The notes under the pieces: generated by a model
Told to the model about the DNA's origin: nothing
Databases searched by the model: none
What the model saw: only the letters and a program-made list of their open reading frames with translations
From: RGIG9151 sp963635575
GTDB lineage: Bacteria > Bacillota > Clostridia > TANB77 > RGIG9151
Direction of reading: 5' to 3'
DNA length: 61,894 nt
Assembly (NCBI GenBank): GCA_963635575.1
Contig: CAVHFU010000004.1
Location: forward strand, 1 to 61,894
Part shown: one piece after another, positions 34,017 to 43,190 of the stretch
Position numbering within the stretch: the first letter of the stretch is position 1
Layout of the letters: each line of letters begins with the position of its first letter
Translations under genes and position numbers: made by a program

Positions 34017-36029
34017 ATGGAGCAAGAAAACAAGCGTTTTTCTAATAAATTGGTTTCTAAAGATTGGCTGTATTTAACAGTAATTTTTATATTGATGGGA
34101 ATTTTGAGTATGCTAAATCATAACTTTGCCATTCCGGCTTATGTTTTTTGGTTTTTGTTACTGTTTTATTCCTTATATTCTAATGGGAAAAAGCGTCAAG
34201 AGATAGAAAGCCATATAGAGAACCTTACTTTCAATATGGATTCTGTTACTAAAGATACATTGCTAAATTTCCCATTGCCAATGCTTACTCTGGAACTAAA
34301 CGGAATTATTGTATGGCATAATTTATTATTTCAAAAGCTAATTGGTGAAGAAGGCTTAGTGGAAAGATATATTTACGACTATATTGAAGAATTACGTCCT
34401 GAAAATTTAATAAAAAATGGTAAGATTTTGCCTATAACTTTAGAGATAAAAGATAAGGCGTATAAAGTGCTTGGGAATTTAGTTAGAACTAATGCAAAGG
34501 GAGAGAAGGAGCATTTAACTCTTTCGTTATACTTTATTGATATAACTGATTATAATGAGTTGCAAAAACATCATTTGGCTTCTGAACCGGATGTAGGAAT
34601 TGCGATTATCGATAACTATGATGAACTTATGCAAAGCATAGATGAAACTGGCAGGTCTCAATTGCTTGCTGAAATCGACAAAAAGCTAAAGGGCTGGATG
34701 TCGTTTGCTAACGGTATAATTAGAAAATATGAAAGAGATAAGTACTTAATGCTTTTTGAATCTCAGTATTTATCCGAAATGGAAGAAAAGAAATTTGAAA
34801 TCTTGGATTTAGTGAAAGACATAGATATAGGTAATAAATTGCCTGTTACTTTAAGTATAGGTATTTCTGCACAAATGAGTGACTTCGCAGGTGGTATGAA
34901 GGAAGCTCTTGATGCTATTGAACTTGCTCAAGGTCGTGGCGGGGACCAGGTTGCTATTAATAGAGCTAATGAGTATAGTTTTTTTGGCGGACGAAGCAAG
35001 GAAATTGAAAAACGTACTCGTGTTAAAGCTCGTGTGATGGCGACTGCTTTGGAAAAACTTATTGAACAAAGTGAAAATGTAATGATTATGGGACATGCAA
35101 ATCCAGATGCTGATGCACTTGGTGCTGCACTTGGAATATTTAGGGTTGCACAATGCTTAAATAGAGAGGCTAATATCGTATTAAATGAAAGTAACTTTAA
35201 TATAAAAGATATAATGAATAAAATCGAAGTTTCTGGTCAATGCGAGGGAGCGTTTGTTAACAAGCATACCGCTATGGAGAAAACCGGCCCTGAGACTTTA
35301 TTAATTGTTGTTGATACTCATAGAGCATCTTTTACTGAAGCCCCGGAATTATTAGAAAAAACAAGTAAGATAGTTGTTATTGATCACCACAGAAAGGTTA
35401 CGGATTCCATAAATGATGCTATTTTGTCGTATCATGAGATATATGCATCTTCTACTTGTGAGCTTGTTACAGAGTTACTTCAATATATGGCAAAAAGGGT
35501 TGTTATACGTCAAATTGAGGCAGAGGCTTTATATGCAGGGATAATAATTGATACAAAGAATTTTACGTTTAAAACCGGCATAAGAACATTTGAAGCTGCT
35601 GCATTTTTAAAGAAATATGGTGTTGATACAATTGCAGTGAAACAATTATTCCAAGACGATATTGACACATATATGACAAAGGCTGAGATTGTTAAGAATG
35701 CTGAATTTTATAAAGGCGAAATTGCGATTTCAAGTTGCGATAAGGAGCTTATGAATGCAAGTTTGATTGTGGCACAGTCAGCTGATGAATTGCTTGATAT
35801 TAAGGGAATAAAGGCATCATTTGTACTTTCTCCACATGATGATAAAATTCTTATTAGTGGAAGATCACTTGGAGATATAAATGTTCAAATGGTTTTAGAG
35901 AAACTTGGCGGTGGTGGAAGTATGACTATTGCCGGTGCGCAAGTTCCTAATCTATCTATTGAGGAAGTAACAACTAAATTAAAAGAGGCTATTGATGAAT
36001 ATAAAGAAAGTTTAAATACCGGAGAATAG
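34017..36029 (+). CDS. gdpP: Cyclic-di-AMP phosphodiesterase GdpP
   Basis: 670 residues in the full GdpP layout: two N-terminal membrane helices (~17-53), a PAS-like domain (~70-165), a degenerate GGDEF domain (~180-305) and a DHH/DHHA1 phosphoesterase. Catalytic motifs are HANPDAD (H360), VVDTHRAS, DHH (456-458) and the DHHA1 GGGGSMTIAG. It hydrolyses c-di-AMP to pApA and so controls potassium and wall homeostasis. It is the first gene of the conserved gdpP-rplI-dnaB block. Confidence 0.95.
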   Translation: MEQENKRFSNKLVSKDWLYLTVIFILMGILSMLNHNFAIPAYVFWFLLLFYSLYSNGKKRQEIESHIENLTFNMDSVTKDTLLNFPLPMLTLELNGIIVWHNLLFQKLIGEEGLVERYIYDYIEELRPENLIKNGKILPITLEIKDKAYKVLGNLVRTNAKGEKEHLTLSLYFIDITDYNELQKHHLASEPDVGIAIIDNYDELMQSIDETGRSQLLAEIDKKLKGWMSFANGIIRKYERDKYLMLFESQYLSEMEEKKFEILDLVKDIDIGNKLPVTLSIGISAQMSDFAGGMKEALDAIELAQGRGGDQVAINRANEYSFFGGRSKEIEKRTRVKARVMATALEKLIEQSENVMIMGHANPDADALGAALGIFRVAQCLNREANIVLNESNFNIKDIMNKIEVSGQCEGAFVNKHTAMEKTGPETLLIVVDTHRASFTEAPELLEKTSKIVVIDHHRKVTDSINDAILSYHEIYASSTCELVTELLQYMAKRVVIRQIEAEALYAGIIIDTKNFTFKTGIRTFEAAAFLKKYGVDTIAVKQLFQDDIDTYMTKAEIVKNAEFYKGEIAISSCDKELMNASLIVAQSADELLDIKGIKASFVLSPHDDKILISGRSLGDINVQMVLEKLGGGGSMTIAGAQVPNLSIEEVTTKLKEAIDEYKESLNTGE

Positions 36030-36043
36030 GAAGGATGGGTTTT

Positions 36044-36490
36044 ATGAAAGTTATTTTGCAGAAAGATGTAAGGGCACTTGGTAAAAAAGGTGAAGTTGTT
36101 GAAGTTAGTGAAGGATATGCAAAAAACTTTTTACTAAAAGGCAAATTAGCTATTGAGGCTAACGCAAAAAATATGAATGTGTTAAAGACTCAAGAAGGCT
36201 CAAAGATGTATAAAAGAGAAAGGGATTTTGAGGAAGCACAAAAACTTGCAGAAAAAATGAAAGACATGAAACTTAGTTTTAAGGTTAAAGCCGGAGAGGG
36301 TGGAAAGCTTTTTGGTTCTGTTACTGCTAAGGATATTTCTGACAAGCTTTTAAGTGTTTATAAGATTGAAACAGATAAAAAGAAAGTTTATCTAGATGAC
36401 GCAATAAAGACCGCTGGTATCACAACGGTGGAAATTAAGCTTTTTGAGGGCGTTATTGCAAAAATTAAGGTGGAAGTTACTGCTGAATAA
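36044..36490 (+). CDS. rplI: 50S ribosomal protein L9
   Basis: 148 residues, usual bL9 length. N-terminal RNA-binding domain MKVILQKDVRALGKKGEVVE with the ASEGYAKNFL-type stretch (VSEGYAKNFLLKGKLA), connecting helix and C-terminal domain (FGSVTAKDI). The second ATG was chosen, 9 nt after aggaagg; the first ATG overlaps that site. Between gdpP and dnaB as in many Firmicutes. Confidence 0.96.
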   Translation: MKVILQKDVRALGKKGEVVEVSEGYAKNFLLKGKLAIEANAKNMNVLKTQEGSKMYKRERDFEEAQKLAEKMKDMKLSFKVKAGEGGKLFGSVTAKDISDKLLSVYKIETDKKKVYLDDAIKTAGITTVEIKLFEGVIAKIKVEVTAE

Positions 36491-36505
36491 TAAGCGGAGG
36501 TAATT

Positions 36506-37846
36506 ATGGCAAAAGATAATTCATCTATTATGAGAATGCTTCCTAATGATGTGGAGGCTGAACAGGCCGTTTTAGGCTGTATGATTATTGATAAAGATGC
36601 GGCAGGAAGTGCATTTGAGGTTATAAAGGCTGAGGATTTTTATAGAGAAGATAATAAGGAAGTTTTTTCAGCTATTCTTGACCTTTTTGAAGCTTCAAAG
36701 CCGATTGATACATTAAGCATAAAAGAGCAACTAAGACTAAGAGGCACACTAGACGCAGTAGGTGGCATTGCTTATATTGCGGAACTTGCTTCTAAAGTCC
36801 CAACGTCTGCAAATATTGAATATTATGCAAAAATTGTTGAAGAGAAGTCTATTTTAAGAAAGCTTATTCATTCTTCAACTGATATTGTGAATATGGGATA
36901 TAACGCAAACGAAGAAGTACAAGTGATTGTTGATACAGCAGAGAAGAAAATTTTTGATATCGTTCAAAAGAGAAATGTAAAGGGGTTTACTCCTATTAAA
37001 AATATATTGGTTGATAATTTTGAAAAACTAGAAGAATTGTATAACCAAAAGGGTTACCTTACAGGTATTTCGTATGGTTTTACAGATCTTGATATGAAAA
37101 CAGCAGGGCTTCATAATTCAGACTTGATATTGATTGCCGCAAGACCAGCTATGGGAAAAACTGCATTTGCATTAAACATTGCTCAAAATGTGGCTATTCA
37201 CGATAAAGTACCAGTAGCGATATTTAGCTTGGAAATGTCAAAAGAACAGTTGGTAAATCGCTTGCTTTGCTGTGAGGCTATGATTGACGCGTCTAAGATG
37301 AAAACAGGAAAGTTAGAAGAGGATGACTGGGGAAAATTAGCTCAAGCTATGAGTACTTTGTCTGATGCTCCTATATTTATAGATGATACTCCCGGTCAAA
37401 ATGTAATGGAAATAAGAGCCAAATGTAGAAGATTAAAGCTTGAAAAGGGCTTGGGACTTGTTGTTATTGACTATTTGCAATTGATGCAAGGAACATCAAA
37501 GCACGGAGATAACAGACAACAAGAAGTGTCTGAAATGAGTAGAGCATTAAAAATTCTTGCAAAGGAACTTGATGTGCCTGTTATTACTTTATCTCAGCTT
37601 AGTCGTGCTCCAGACGCAAGGCCGGATCACAGACCTGTATTAAGTGACCTAAGAGAATCAGGTGCAATTGAACAGGATGCTGACATAGTTATGTTTTTAT
37701 ATAGAGACGATTATTATAATCCTGAGACAGAGAAGAAGAACATTACAGAGGTAATTATGGCAAAACACAGATCAGGTTCTACCGGAACGGTTGAGCTTGT
37801 TTGGTTGGGTCAATATACTAAATTTGCTAATAAGTTTAACGGATAA
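36506..37846 (+). CDS. dnaB: Replicative DNA helicase DnaB
   Basis: 446 residues. N-terminal DnaB domain (LPNDVEAEQAVLGCMI), RecA-like core with Walker A ARPAMGKT (212-219), Walker B VVIDYLQLM and the DRESGAIEQDAD-type motif (LRESGAIEQDADIVMFLYR). It unwinds DNA at the replication fork as a hexamer (named dnaC in B. subtilis). No intein is present. Starts 16 nt after rplI with gcggagg. Confidence 0.96.
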   Translation: MAKDNSSIMRMLPNDVEAEQAVLGCMIIDKDAAGSAFEVIKAEDFYREDNKEVFSAILDLFEASKPIDTLSIKEQLRLRGTLDAVGGIAYIAELASKVPTSANIEYYAKIVEEKSILRKLIHSSTDIVNMGYNANEEVQVIVDTAEKKIFDIVQKRNVKGFTPIKNILVDNFEKLEELYNQKGYLTGISYGFTDLDMKTAGLHNSDLILIAARPAMGKTAFALNIAQNVAIHDKVPVAIFSLEMSKEQLVNRLLCCEAMIDASKMKTGKLEEDDWGKLAQAMSTLSDAPIFIDDTPGQNVMEIRAKCRRLKLEKGLGLVVIDYLQLMQGTSKHGDNRQQEVSEMSRALKILAKELDVPVITLSQLSRAPDARPDHRPVLSDLRESGAIEQDADIVMFLYRDDYYNPETEKKNITEVIMAKHRSGSTGTVELVWLGQYTKFANKFNG

Positions 37847-37857
37847 GGGGAAGTAAA

Positions 37858-39234
37858 GTGGATTTATTAGAAAAGGTTGAAAAATATTGTATTACTAATA
37901 AATTAATAGAAAAGGGCGATCGAATTGTAGTTGGAGTTTCCGGTGGCCCTGATTCTTTATGCTTACTGAGCTTACTTAATTCATTAAAAGATAAATATGA
38001 ACTTCGATTAATTGTGGTTCATATTAATCATTCATTACGCGAGGAAGCTGATTTTGAGGAAAACTACGTTAAAGAAATAGCAACTAAATTGAATTTGAAT
38101 TTCTTTTCAAAAAAAGTTGATATTAATATGCTTAGTAAAGAAAGAAAGTGTTCTACCGAGGAAGTTGCAAGAAATGTTAGGTATGAACTCTTTAGGGAAG
38201 TTTTAGAGAAAACTAATTCAAATAAAATTGCAGTAGCACATAATAAGAATGATAATGCTGAGACTGTGCTTATGAATATAATAAGGGGAGCAGGAAACAC
38301 AGGTGTTAGTGGAATAGATAATAAAAATAATGATATAATTAGACCGTTAATACGTATAGGTAGAGATGAAATTGAAAAATATTGTGATGATAAATCTCTT
38401 ACTACTATGATAGACAAAACAAATTTTGAAACAGTTTATACTAGAAACAAGGTGAGAAATTTAGTTATTCCTATTTTAAAAGAAATAAATCCGGATATAA
38501 TTGAAAGCTTAAATAGATTTAGCGAAATTGTTAGAGATGAAGAGGAATTTATAGAAGAGTATGTTGAAGAGATTTACAATAAAATTGTAATACATAATGA
38601 GGCTGGATTATATATAGAAAAAGATGAATTCCTTAAATTAAAGATTGGACTAAAAAGACGAATATTGAGAAGGGCGATTTATGAGTTTAATAAAAGTTTG
38701 AAAGATGTAAGTTTTAAAACTGTTAATAATGCAATAGATGAAATTGAACATTCCCAAAATGGGAATATTATTAAAATAGTGCCCAATGTAAAGATTTTTG
38801 TTCAGTACAATAAGTTAAAATTCATAAAAGAAAAAACTGAGATTAAAGATTACATATATGAGCTAAATATACCGGGCAGAGTTTATTTAAAAGAAATAAA
38901 TAAATGGATAACTGTGGAAGTTAAAAATGCTGAAGATGTCGGAATAACTGAAAAGAATCCTAATATTCATTTTTTTGATATTGCAAAGACAGGTAAAAAG
39001 TTGTATGTTAGGAATAGAAAAAATGGAGATTATTTTTATCCGACAGGAATGGAAGGAAAAAAGAAACTTAAAGACTTTTTTTCTGATTTAAAACTTGAAA
39101 AAAGGGATGAAATTCCTATTGTGACAAATGGGGATGAAATTATCTGGATTGTTGGACTAAGGTCTTCAAAAAAATTTTTAAAAGATAAATCTACAAAGGA
39201 GGTTATTATTATTAATTATGGAGAAAATATATGA
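37858..39234 (+). CDS. tilS: tRNA(Ile)-lysidine synthetase TilS
   Basis: 458 residues. N-type ATP pyrophosphatase P-loop SGGPDS (28-33) and the VVHINHSLR motif; the C-terminal half holds the TilS-specific tRNA-binding domains. It converts C34 of the tRNA that reads AUA to lysidine, changing its identity from Met to Ile, which matters in this ATA-rich genome. GTG start with ggggaag upstream. Its end overlaps hpt by 17 bp, with the hpt ribosome binding site inside its last codons. Confidence 0.94.
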   Translation: MDLLEKVEKYCITNKLIEKGDRIVVGVSGGPDSLCLLSLLNSLKDKYELRLIVVHINHSLREEADFEENYVKEIATKLNLNFFSKKVDINMLSKERKCSTEEVARNVRYELFREVLEKTNSNKIAVAHNKNDNAETVLMNIIRGAGNTGVSGIDNKNNDIIRPLIRIGRDEIEKYCDDKSLTTMIDKTNFETVYTRNKVRNLVIPILKEINPDIIESLNRFSEIVRDEEEFIEEYVEEIYNKIVIHNEAGLYIEKDEFLKLKIGLKRRILRRAIYEFNKSLKDVSFKTVNNAIDEIEHSQNGNIIKIVPNVKIFVQYNKLKFIKEKTEIKDYIYELNIPGRVYLKEINKWITVEVKNAEDVGITEKNPNIHFFDIAKTGKKLYVRNRKNGDYFYPTGMEGKKKLKDFFSDLKLEKRDEIPIVTNGDEIIWIVGLRSSKKFLKDKSTKEVIIINYGENI

Positions 39235-39763
39235 TGATATTGAAGAGGTTTTAATTCCACAAAATGTTTTGCAAAAAAGAATTGAAGAATTAGGAGCACA
39301 AATTACTAAAGATTTAGAGGGCGAAGAAGTAGTTGTAATAGGTGTACTAAAGGGATGTGTTATATTTTTATCCGACATATTTAGGCTTCTTGATATGAAG
39401 TGCGATTTGGATTTTATGGTATGTTCTAGTTACGAAAATGCGACTGAAAGTTCAGGAAATGTTAAGATTATTAAAGATATAAACGTTGATGTAAAGAATA
39501 AAGTTGTATTGGTGGTAGAGGATATTATTGACTCTGGAAGAACAATGCATAATCTAAAAGAAATATTTAAGGTAAGACAATGTAAAGATTTTAAAATTTG
39601 CACATTGCTTGATAAGAAGGAACGTAGAGCGGTAGACATTGAGGCTGATTACATTGGATTCGATGTGCCAAATAAGTTTGTTGTTGGATATGGACTTGAT
39701 TACGCCGGAAAATATAGAAATATTCCGGAAGTTTGCGTATTAAAAAAAGAAATATATTCGTAA
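39218..39763 (+). CDS. hpt: Hypoxanthine(-guanine) phosphoribosyltransferase
   Basis: 181 residues. PRPP-binding motif VVLVVEDIIDSGRT (97-110) with the catalytic Glu-Asp pair E101-D102, and the typical VLKGCVIFLSDIFR loop. It salvages hypoxanthine and guanine. Overlaps tilS and is followed by ftsH after 15 nt; this trio is conserved across Firmicutes. Confidence 0.95.
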   Translation: MEKIYDDIEEVLIPQNVLQKRIEELGAQITKDLEGEEVVVIGVLKGCVIFLSDIFRLLDMKCDLDFMVCSSYENATESSGNVKIIKDINVDVKNKVVLVVEDIIDSGRTMHNLKEIFKVRQCKDFKICTLLDKKERRAVDIEADYIGFDVPNKFVVGYGLDYAGKYRNIPEVCVLKKEIYS

Positions 39764-39778
39764 ATTGGAGGTAGTACT

Positions 39779-41584
39779 TTGAAGAAAAAGAAGAACTTTG
39801 ACTGGGTTACGGTCTTTATAATTTTTGGTTTATTTTTATTTATTGCGTCGATATTTTTAAATACTCCATTAGAGGGTATAGAAGAAATGAATTATTCCGA
39901 CTTGATTCAAAAAATAGAAAACAATGAAGTTAAGTCGATCATAGATAACGAAGGGGCACAGGCTGAAATTGAATTAAAAGATGGTACAAAATATCTTTGC
40001 GATTTACCGGCTCAGAATATGATTGCTGCTAAGTATGACGAATTACTTAAAGAAGGGAAAGCTTTTGAATACAAGTTTGTCCCGATAGTTGTTGCACCTT
40101 GGTGGGCAAATTATTTGCCACTTTTAGTTATTACTGTTATATTTATTTTGTTTTGGCTTTTTGTTATTGGACCTGCGACCGGTGGCGGAAACAAAGCTTT
40201 ATCATTTGGGAAAAGTAGAGCTAAATTAAATGGTCAAGGCAAGGAAAAGGTTACATTTAACGATGTTGCCGGTGTAGATGAGGAAAAAGAAGAACTTCAA
40301 GAGATTGTAGAATTCTTAAAATCTCCTAAGAAGTTTACAGATATGGGAGCTCGTATTCCAAAAGGCGTTCTTTTGGTAGGACCTCCGGGAACAGGTAAAA
40401 CTTTACTTGCAAAGGCTGTTGCAGGTGAGGCTGGTGTTCCGTTCTTTAGCATAAGTGGTTCTGATTTCGTAGAAATGTTTGTCGGAGTTGGTGCATCTCG
40501 TGTTAGAGATTTATTTGAAGAAGCTAAGAAAAAATCGCCTTGTATTGTGTTTATTGATGAAATCGATGCTGTTGGACGCCAAAGAGGTGCTGGAGTTGGT
40601 GGCGGGCATGACGAAAGAGAGCAAACATTAAATCAATTACTAGTTGAAATGGATGGTTTCGGTCAAAATGAAGGTGTTATAATTTTGGCTGCAACAAACA
40701 GACCTGATGTTTTAGACCCCGCATTATTAAGACCTGGAAGATTTGACAGGCAAGTTGTAGTCGGTGCACCGGACATGGTGGGAAGAGAAGCAATATTAAA
40801 GGTTCATGCTAGAAAAAAACCACTTGGAGAAGATGTAGATTTGTCGATACTCGCTAAAAATACATCCGGATTTAGTGGAGCTGACTTGGAAAATATGTTA
40901 AATGAAGCGGCTCTACTTGCTGCCCGTAGAAATAAAACTCATATTGATATGCAAGAAATTGAAGATGCGATAGTTAAAGTTATTGTTGGAACTGAAAAGA
41001 AGAGTAGGGTAATAACAGATAAAGAAAAGAAGTTAACTGCTTATCATGAAGCAGGTCACGCAGTAGTAAGTAAATTCTTACCTACTCAGGATCCTGTTCA
41101 TCAGGTATCTATTGTACCTCGTGGAAGCGCAGGTGGATACACAATGTACAGACCTAATGAAGATAAATCTTACCGTTCTAAGACTGAAATGGAAGAAAAT
41201 ATAGTTTCATTACTTGGTGGACGTGTGGCAGAAAAAATGATCTTAGATGATATAAGCACAGGTGCTCAAAATGACTTACAAAGAGCAACAGCTACTGCAA
41301 GAAATATGGTTACTAAATATGGTATGAGTGATTTGCTTGGACCTATGACTTTTGGCGATGATAATGACGAAGTTTTCTTAGGCCGTGGATTTGCTCATTC
41401 AAGAACTTATAGTGAAGAGGTTGCTAAAGCAATTGATTCTGAAATAAGTAGAATTGTATTAGAAGCATATAAAAAGGCTGAAAACATTTTAAGGGAGCAC
41501 ATTGAAAAGCTTCATGCAGTTGCACAATTATTACTAGAAAAAGAAAAAATCGATGGAGAAGAGTTTAATTCACTTTTTGAGTAA
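39779..41584 (+). CDS. ftsH: ATP-dependent zinc metalloprotease FtsH
   Basis: 601 residues. Two N-terminal membrane helices (9-27 and ~108-131) flank a short outside domain. AAA module with Walker A GPPGTGKT (201-208) and FIDEIDAVGRQRG; zinc protease motif HEAGH (423-427). It degrades membrane and some soluble proteins. TTG start with ggaggtag upstream. Shorter than the 640-residue average because the C-terminal tail is minimal. Confidence 0.96.
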   Translation: MKKKKNFDWVTVFIIFGLFLFIASIFLNTPLEGIEEMNYSDLIQKIENNEVKSIIDNEGAQAEIELKDGTKYLCDLPAQNMIAAKYDELLKEGKAFEYKFVPIVVAPWWANYLPLLVITVIFILFWLFVIGPATGGGNKALSFGKSRAKLNGQGKEKVTFNDVAGVDEEKEELQEIVEFLKSPKKFTDMGARIPKGVLLVGPPGTGKTLLAKAVAGEAGVPFFSISGSDFVEMFVGVGASRVRDLFEEAKKKSPCIVFIDEIDAVGRQRGAGVGGGHDEREQTLNQLLVEMDGFGQNEGVIILAATNRPDVLDPALLRPGRFDRQVVVGAPDMVGREAILKVHARKKPLGEDVDLSILAKNTSGFSGADLENMLNEAALLAARRNKTHIDMQEIEDAIVKVIVGTEKKSRVITDKEKKLTAYHEAGHAVVSKFLPTQDPVHQVSIVPRGSAGGYTMYRPNEDKSYRSKTEMEENIVSLLGGRVAEKMILDDISTGAQNDLQRATATARNMVTKYGMSDLLGPMTFGDDNDEVFLGRGFAHSRTYSEEVAKAIDSEISRIVLEAYKKAENILREHIEKLHAVAQLLLEKEKIDGEEFNSLFE

Positions 41585-41602
41585 TGGAAGGGACACAAGT
41601 TT

Positions 41603-41974
41603 ATGAATTGTGGAACAGATATAATTGAAATTTATAGAATAAAAGAGGCAATAGAAAAGAACAGAGAAGCATTTTTAAATAAAGTTTATACGACAGGTGA
41701 GATAGAATATTGCGAATCAAAAAAAAATAATAAATATCAGCATTATGCTGGCAGATTTGCGGTTAAAGAGGCGGTTTCTAAAATGCTGGGGACTGGTTTT
41801 GCGGGTGACTTCGATTGGAAAGACATAGAAGTATTAAATAATGAATCCGGTAAACCTGAGCTCAATCTTTATAGAGGGGCAAAAGACCTTTTTATAAAGG
41901 AAGGATATGAAAAAGTATCGGTCAGTATATCTCATTCTAAAGAATATGCAACTTCTATAGTAATTGGATATTGA
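41603..41974 (+). CDS. acpS: Holo-[acyl-carrier-protein] synthase
   Basis: 123 residues. Starts MNCGTDIIEIYRI with the Mg-binding Asp, followed by FAVKEAVSKMLGTGF and VSISHSKEYA. It transfers phosphopantetheine from CoA to acyl carrier protein. It ends the tilS-ftsH run. Its TGA stop lies inside the -35 hexamer of the rpsU promoter. Confidence 0.93.
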   Translation: MNCGTDIIEIYRIKEAIEKNREAFLNKVYTTGEIEYCESKKNNKYQHYAGRFAVKEAVSKMLGTGFAGDFDWKDIEVLNNESGKPELNLYRGAKDLFIKEGYEKVSVSISHSKEYATSIVIGY

Positions 41975-41999
41975 CAAAGTAAGGGAAAATAGTTATACT
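41971..41999 (+). promoter_or_regulatory. SigA promoter of rpsU
   Basis: TTGACA-17 nt-TATACT; the -35 box contains the acpS stop codon. It leaves a ~100-nt leader before rpsU. Confidence 0.8.
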
Positions 42000-42104
42000 A
42001 ATATTCGGACGACGTGTGTATATAAGTATTAGAATTATATAGATAATGCTTGTGTAGATTTAAACTGTGACGTTTCGCCACATTGCTTGAGAGGGGGGAG
42101 ACAC

Positions 42105-42281
42105 ATGTCTGAAATTAAGTTAAAAGAGAATGAATCTTTAGATAATGCATTAAAAAGGTTTAAGAGACAATGCGCTAAAAGCGGTGTTATGTCTGAGCTC
42201 CGTAAAAGAGAGCACTACGATAAGCCAAGTGTAAGAAGAAAGAAAAAATCTGAAGCTGCTAGAAAGAGAAAATTCAGATAA
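42105..42281 (+). CDS. rpsU: 30S ribosomal protein S21
   Basis: 58 residues, basic. Typical bS21: LKENESLDNALKRFKRQCAK and a C-terminal RRKKKSEAARKRKFR tail. It binds the platform near the 3' end of 16S rRNA. The ATG following gaggggggag was chosen over an in-frame start inside that site. Often next to yqeY, as here, but each gene has its own promoter and terminator. Confidence 0.95.
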   Translation: MSEIKLKENESLDNALKRFKRQCAKSGVMSELRKREHYDKPSVRRKKKSEAARKRKFR

Positions 42282-42306
42282 ATCTTGGAATTACTTATTT
42301 TGAAAG

Positions 42307-42343
42307 AAAGCAATGAATAATTTGAATTGTTCATTGCTTTTTT
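42307..42343 (+). terminator. Intrinsic terminator of rpsU
   Basis: aaagcaatgaa / ttcattgcttt stem followed by TTT; its 3' arm overlaps the -35 box of the next promoter. Confidence 0.82.
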
Positions 42344-42362
42344 GGTATTTATTGTGTAAAAT
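42334..42362 (+). promoter_or_regulatory. Probable promoter of yqeY
   Basis: TTGCTT-17 nt-TAAAAT; the -35 box lies in the rpsU terminator, so read-through and initiation share sequence. Confidence 0.6.
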
Positions 42363-42391
42363 GTATGTGAAAGTTAAAGGAGGTAATTAAA

Positions 42392-42838
42392 ATGACTTTG
42401 AAAGAAACTTTTATGGAAGAAATGAAAAACGCAATGCGCGAGAAAGATACAATGAAGAAAAATGTTGTAACAATGGTTAGGGCTGCTATAAAACAATATG
42501 AAGTAGATAATAGAGTGGAATTAGACGACGCTGGTGTAACCGAAATTATTGCTAAGGAAGTTAAAAAACGTAAGGATTCATTACCAGAATACGAGAAAAG
42601 TGGAAGAACTGAATTAATTGAAGGATTAAATGCTGAAATTAATTATTTAGCTAAGTATTTACCTGAACAAATGTCGGAAGAAGAAATTAGAGAAGTAGTA
42701 AAGAGTGTAATTGTCGAGACCGGTGCAGCAGGTATGAAAGATATGGGAAAAGTAATGGGAGCTGTTATTGCTAGGACTAAAGGTAGAGCAGACGGAAAAG
42801 TAATAAATAGTATTGTAAAAGAATGTTTGAATGCTTAA
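42392..42838 (+). CDS. yqeY: YqeY/GatB-tail domain protein
   Basis: 148 residues, all helical. It matches the YqeY family (RKDSLPEYEKSGRTELIEG, then ELNYLAKYLPEQMSEEEI-type), whose C-terminal part is also found in GatB, where it contacts tRNA. YqeY is thought to relate to aminoacyl-tRNA amidation, but its exact role is unproven. Strong aaaggagg site. Confidence 0.9.
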   Translation: MTLKETFMEEMKNAMREKDTMKKNVVTMVRAAIKQYEVDNRVELDDAGVTEIIAKEVKKRKDSLPEYEKSGRTELIEGLNAEINYLAKYLPEQMSEEEIREVVKSVIVETGAAGMKDMGKVMGAVIARTKGRADGKVINSIVKECLNA

Positions 42839-42844
42839 AAAATA

Positions 42845-42869
42845 CTCCCTCAAAAAGAGGGAGATTTTT
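42845..42869 (+). terminator. Intrinsic terminator of yqeY
   Basis: ctccctc-aaaaa-gagggag followed by a T run. Confidence 0.88.
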
Positions 42870-42900
42870 AAAAATATTTGTAAAAAACTAAAAATTAGGC

Positions 42901-42929
42901 TTGACAATGGGACTAGTTTAGGATATATT
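42901..42929 (+). promoter_or_regulatory. Promoter of the tRNA-Met/tRNA-Tyr unit
   Basis: TTGACA-17 nt-TATATT, 20 nt before the mature tRNA 5' end. Confidence 0.85.
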
Positions 42930-42948
42930 ATTTGAGTAGTCCAATTGA

Positions 42949-43025
42949 GGGCCTTTAGCTCAGTTGGTTAGAGCTACCGGCTCATAACCGGTTGGTCCGG
43001 GGTTCGAGTCCCTGAAGGCCCACCA
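42949..43025 (+). tRNA. tRNA-Met (CAT), elongator type
   Basis: Full cloverleaf of 77 nt with encoded CCA. Acceptor GGGCCTT pairs with AAGGCCC; anticodon loop ctCATaa in an accggct/aaccggt arm; T loop ggttcgagtcc. The fully paired first base pair (G-C) argues against initiator tRNA. A lysidine-modified Ile tRNA would also have CAT, but the accggCTCATAAccggt arm fits elongator Met. Confidence 0.88.
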
Positions 43026-43040
43026 AACAATTTAATATAT

Positions 43041-43126
43041 GGAAGGGTTCCCGAGCGGCCAAAGGGGGCAGACTGTAAATCTGTTGCGTTATCGCTTCGG
43101 TGGTCCGAATCCACCCCCTTCCACCA
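43041..43126 (+). tRNA. tRNA-Tyr (GTA)
   Basis: 86 nt with encoded CCA. Anticodon arm gcagactGTAaatctg; long class II variable arm (ttgcgttatcgcttcggtggt); acceptor GGAAGGG pairs with CCCTTCC. Directly downstream of tRNA-Met, probably one transcript. Confidence 0.95.
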
Positions 43127-43128
43127 AA

Positions 43129-43155
43129 AAGAACATCTTACGATGTTCTTTTTTT
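43129..43155 (+). terminator. Terminator of the tRNA unit
   Basis: aagaacatc / gatgttctt stem followed by TTTTT. Confidence 0.88.
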
Positions 43156-43190
43156 GTGGTTAAGGGGGTGAGATTCGTCCTCTCCCTTTT

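Noticed and set aside
36044..37846. Replication origin near rplI-dnaB
   Set aside because: No dnaA, dnaN or cluster of DnaA boxes was seen; this gene pair alone does not mark oriC.
42949..43025. Initiator tRNA or lysidine-modified tRNA-Ile2
   Set aside because: The first acceptor pair is G-C rather than the unpaired C1-A72 of initiators, and the anticodon stem resembles elongator tRNA-Met.
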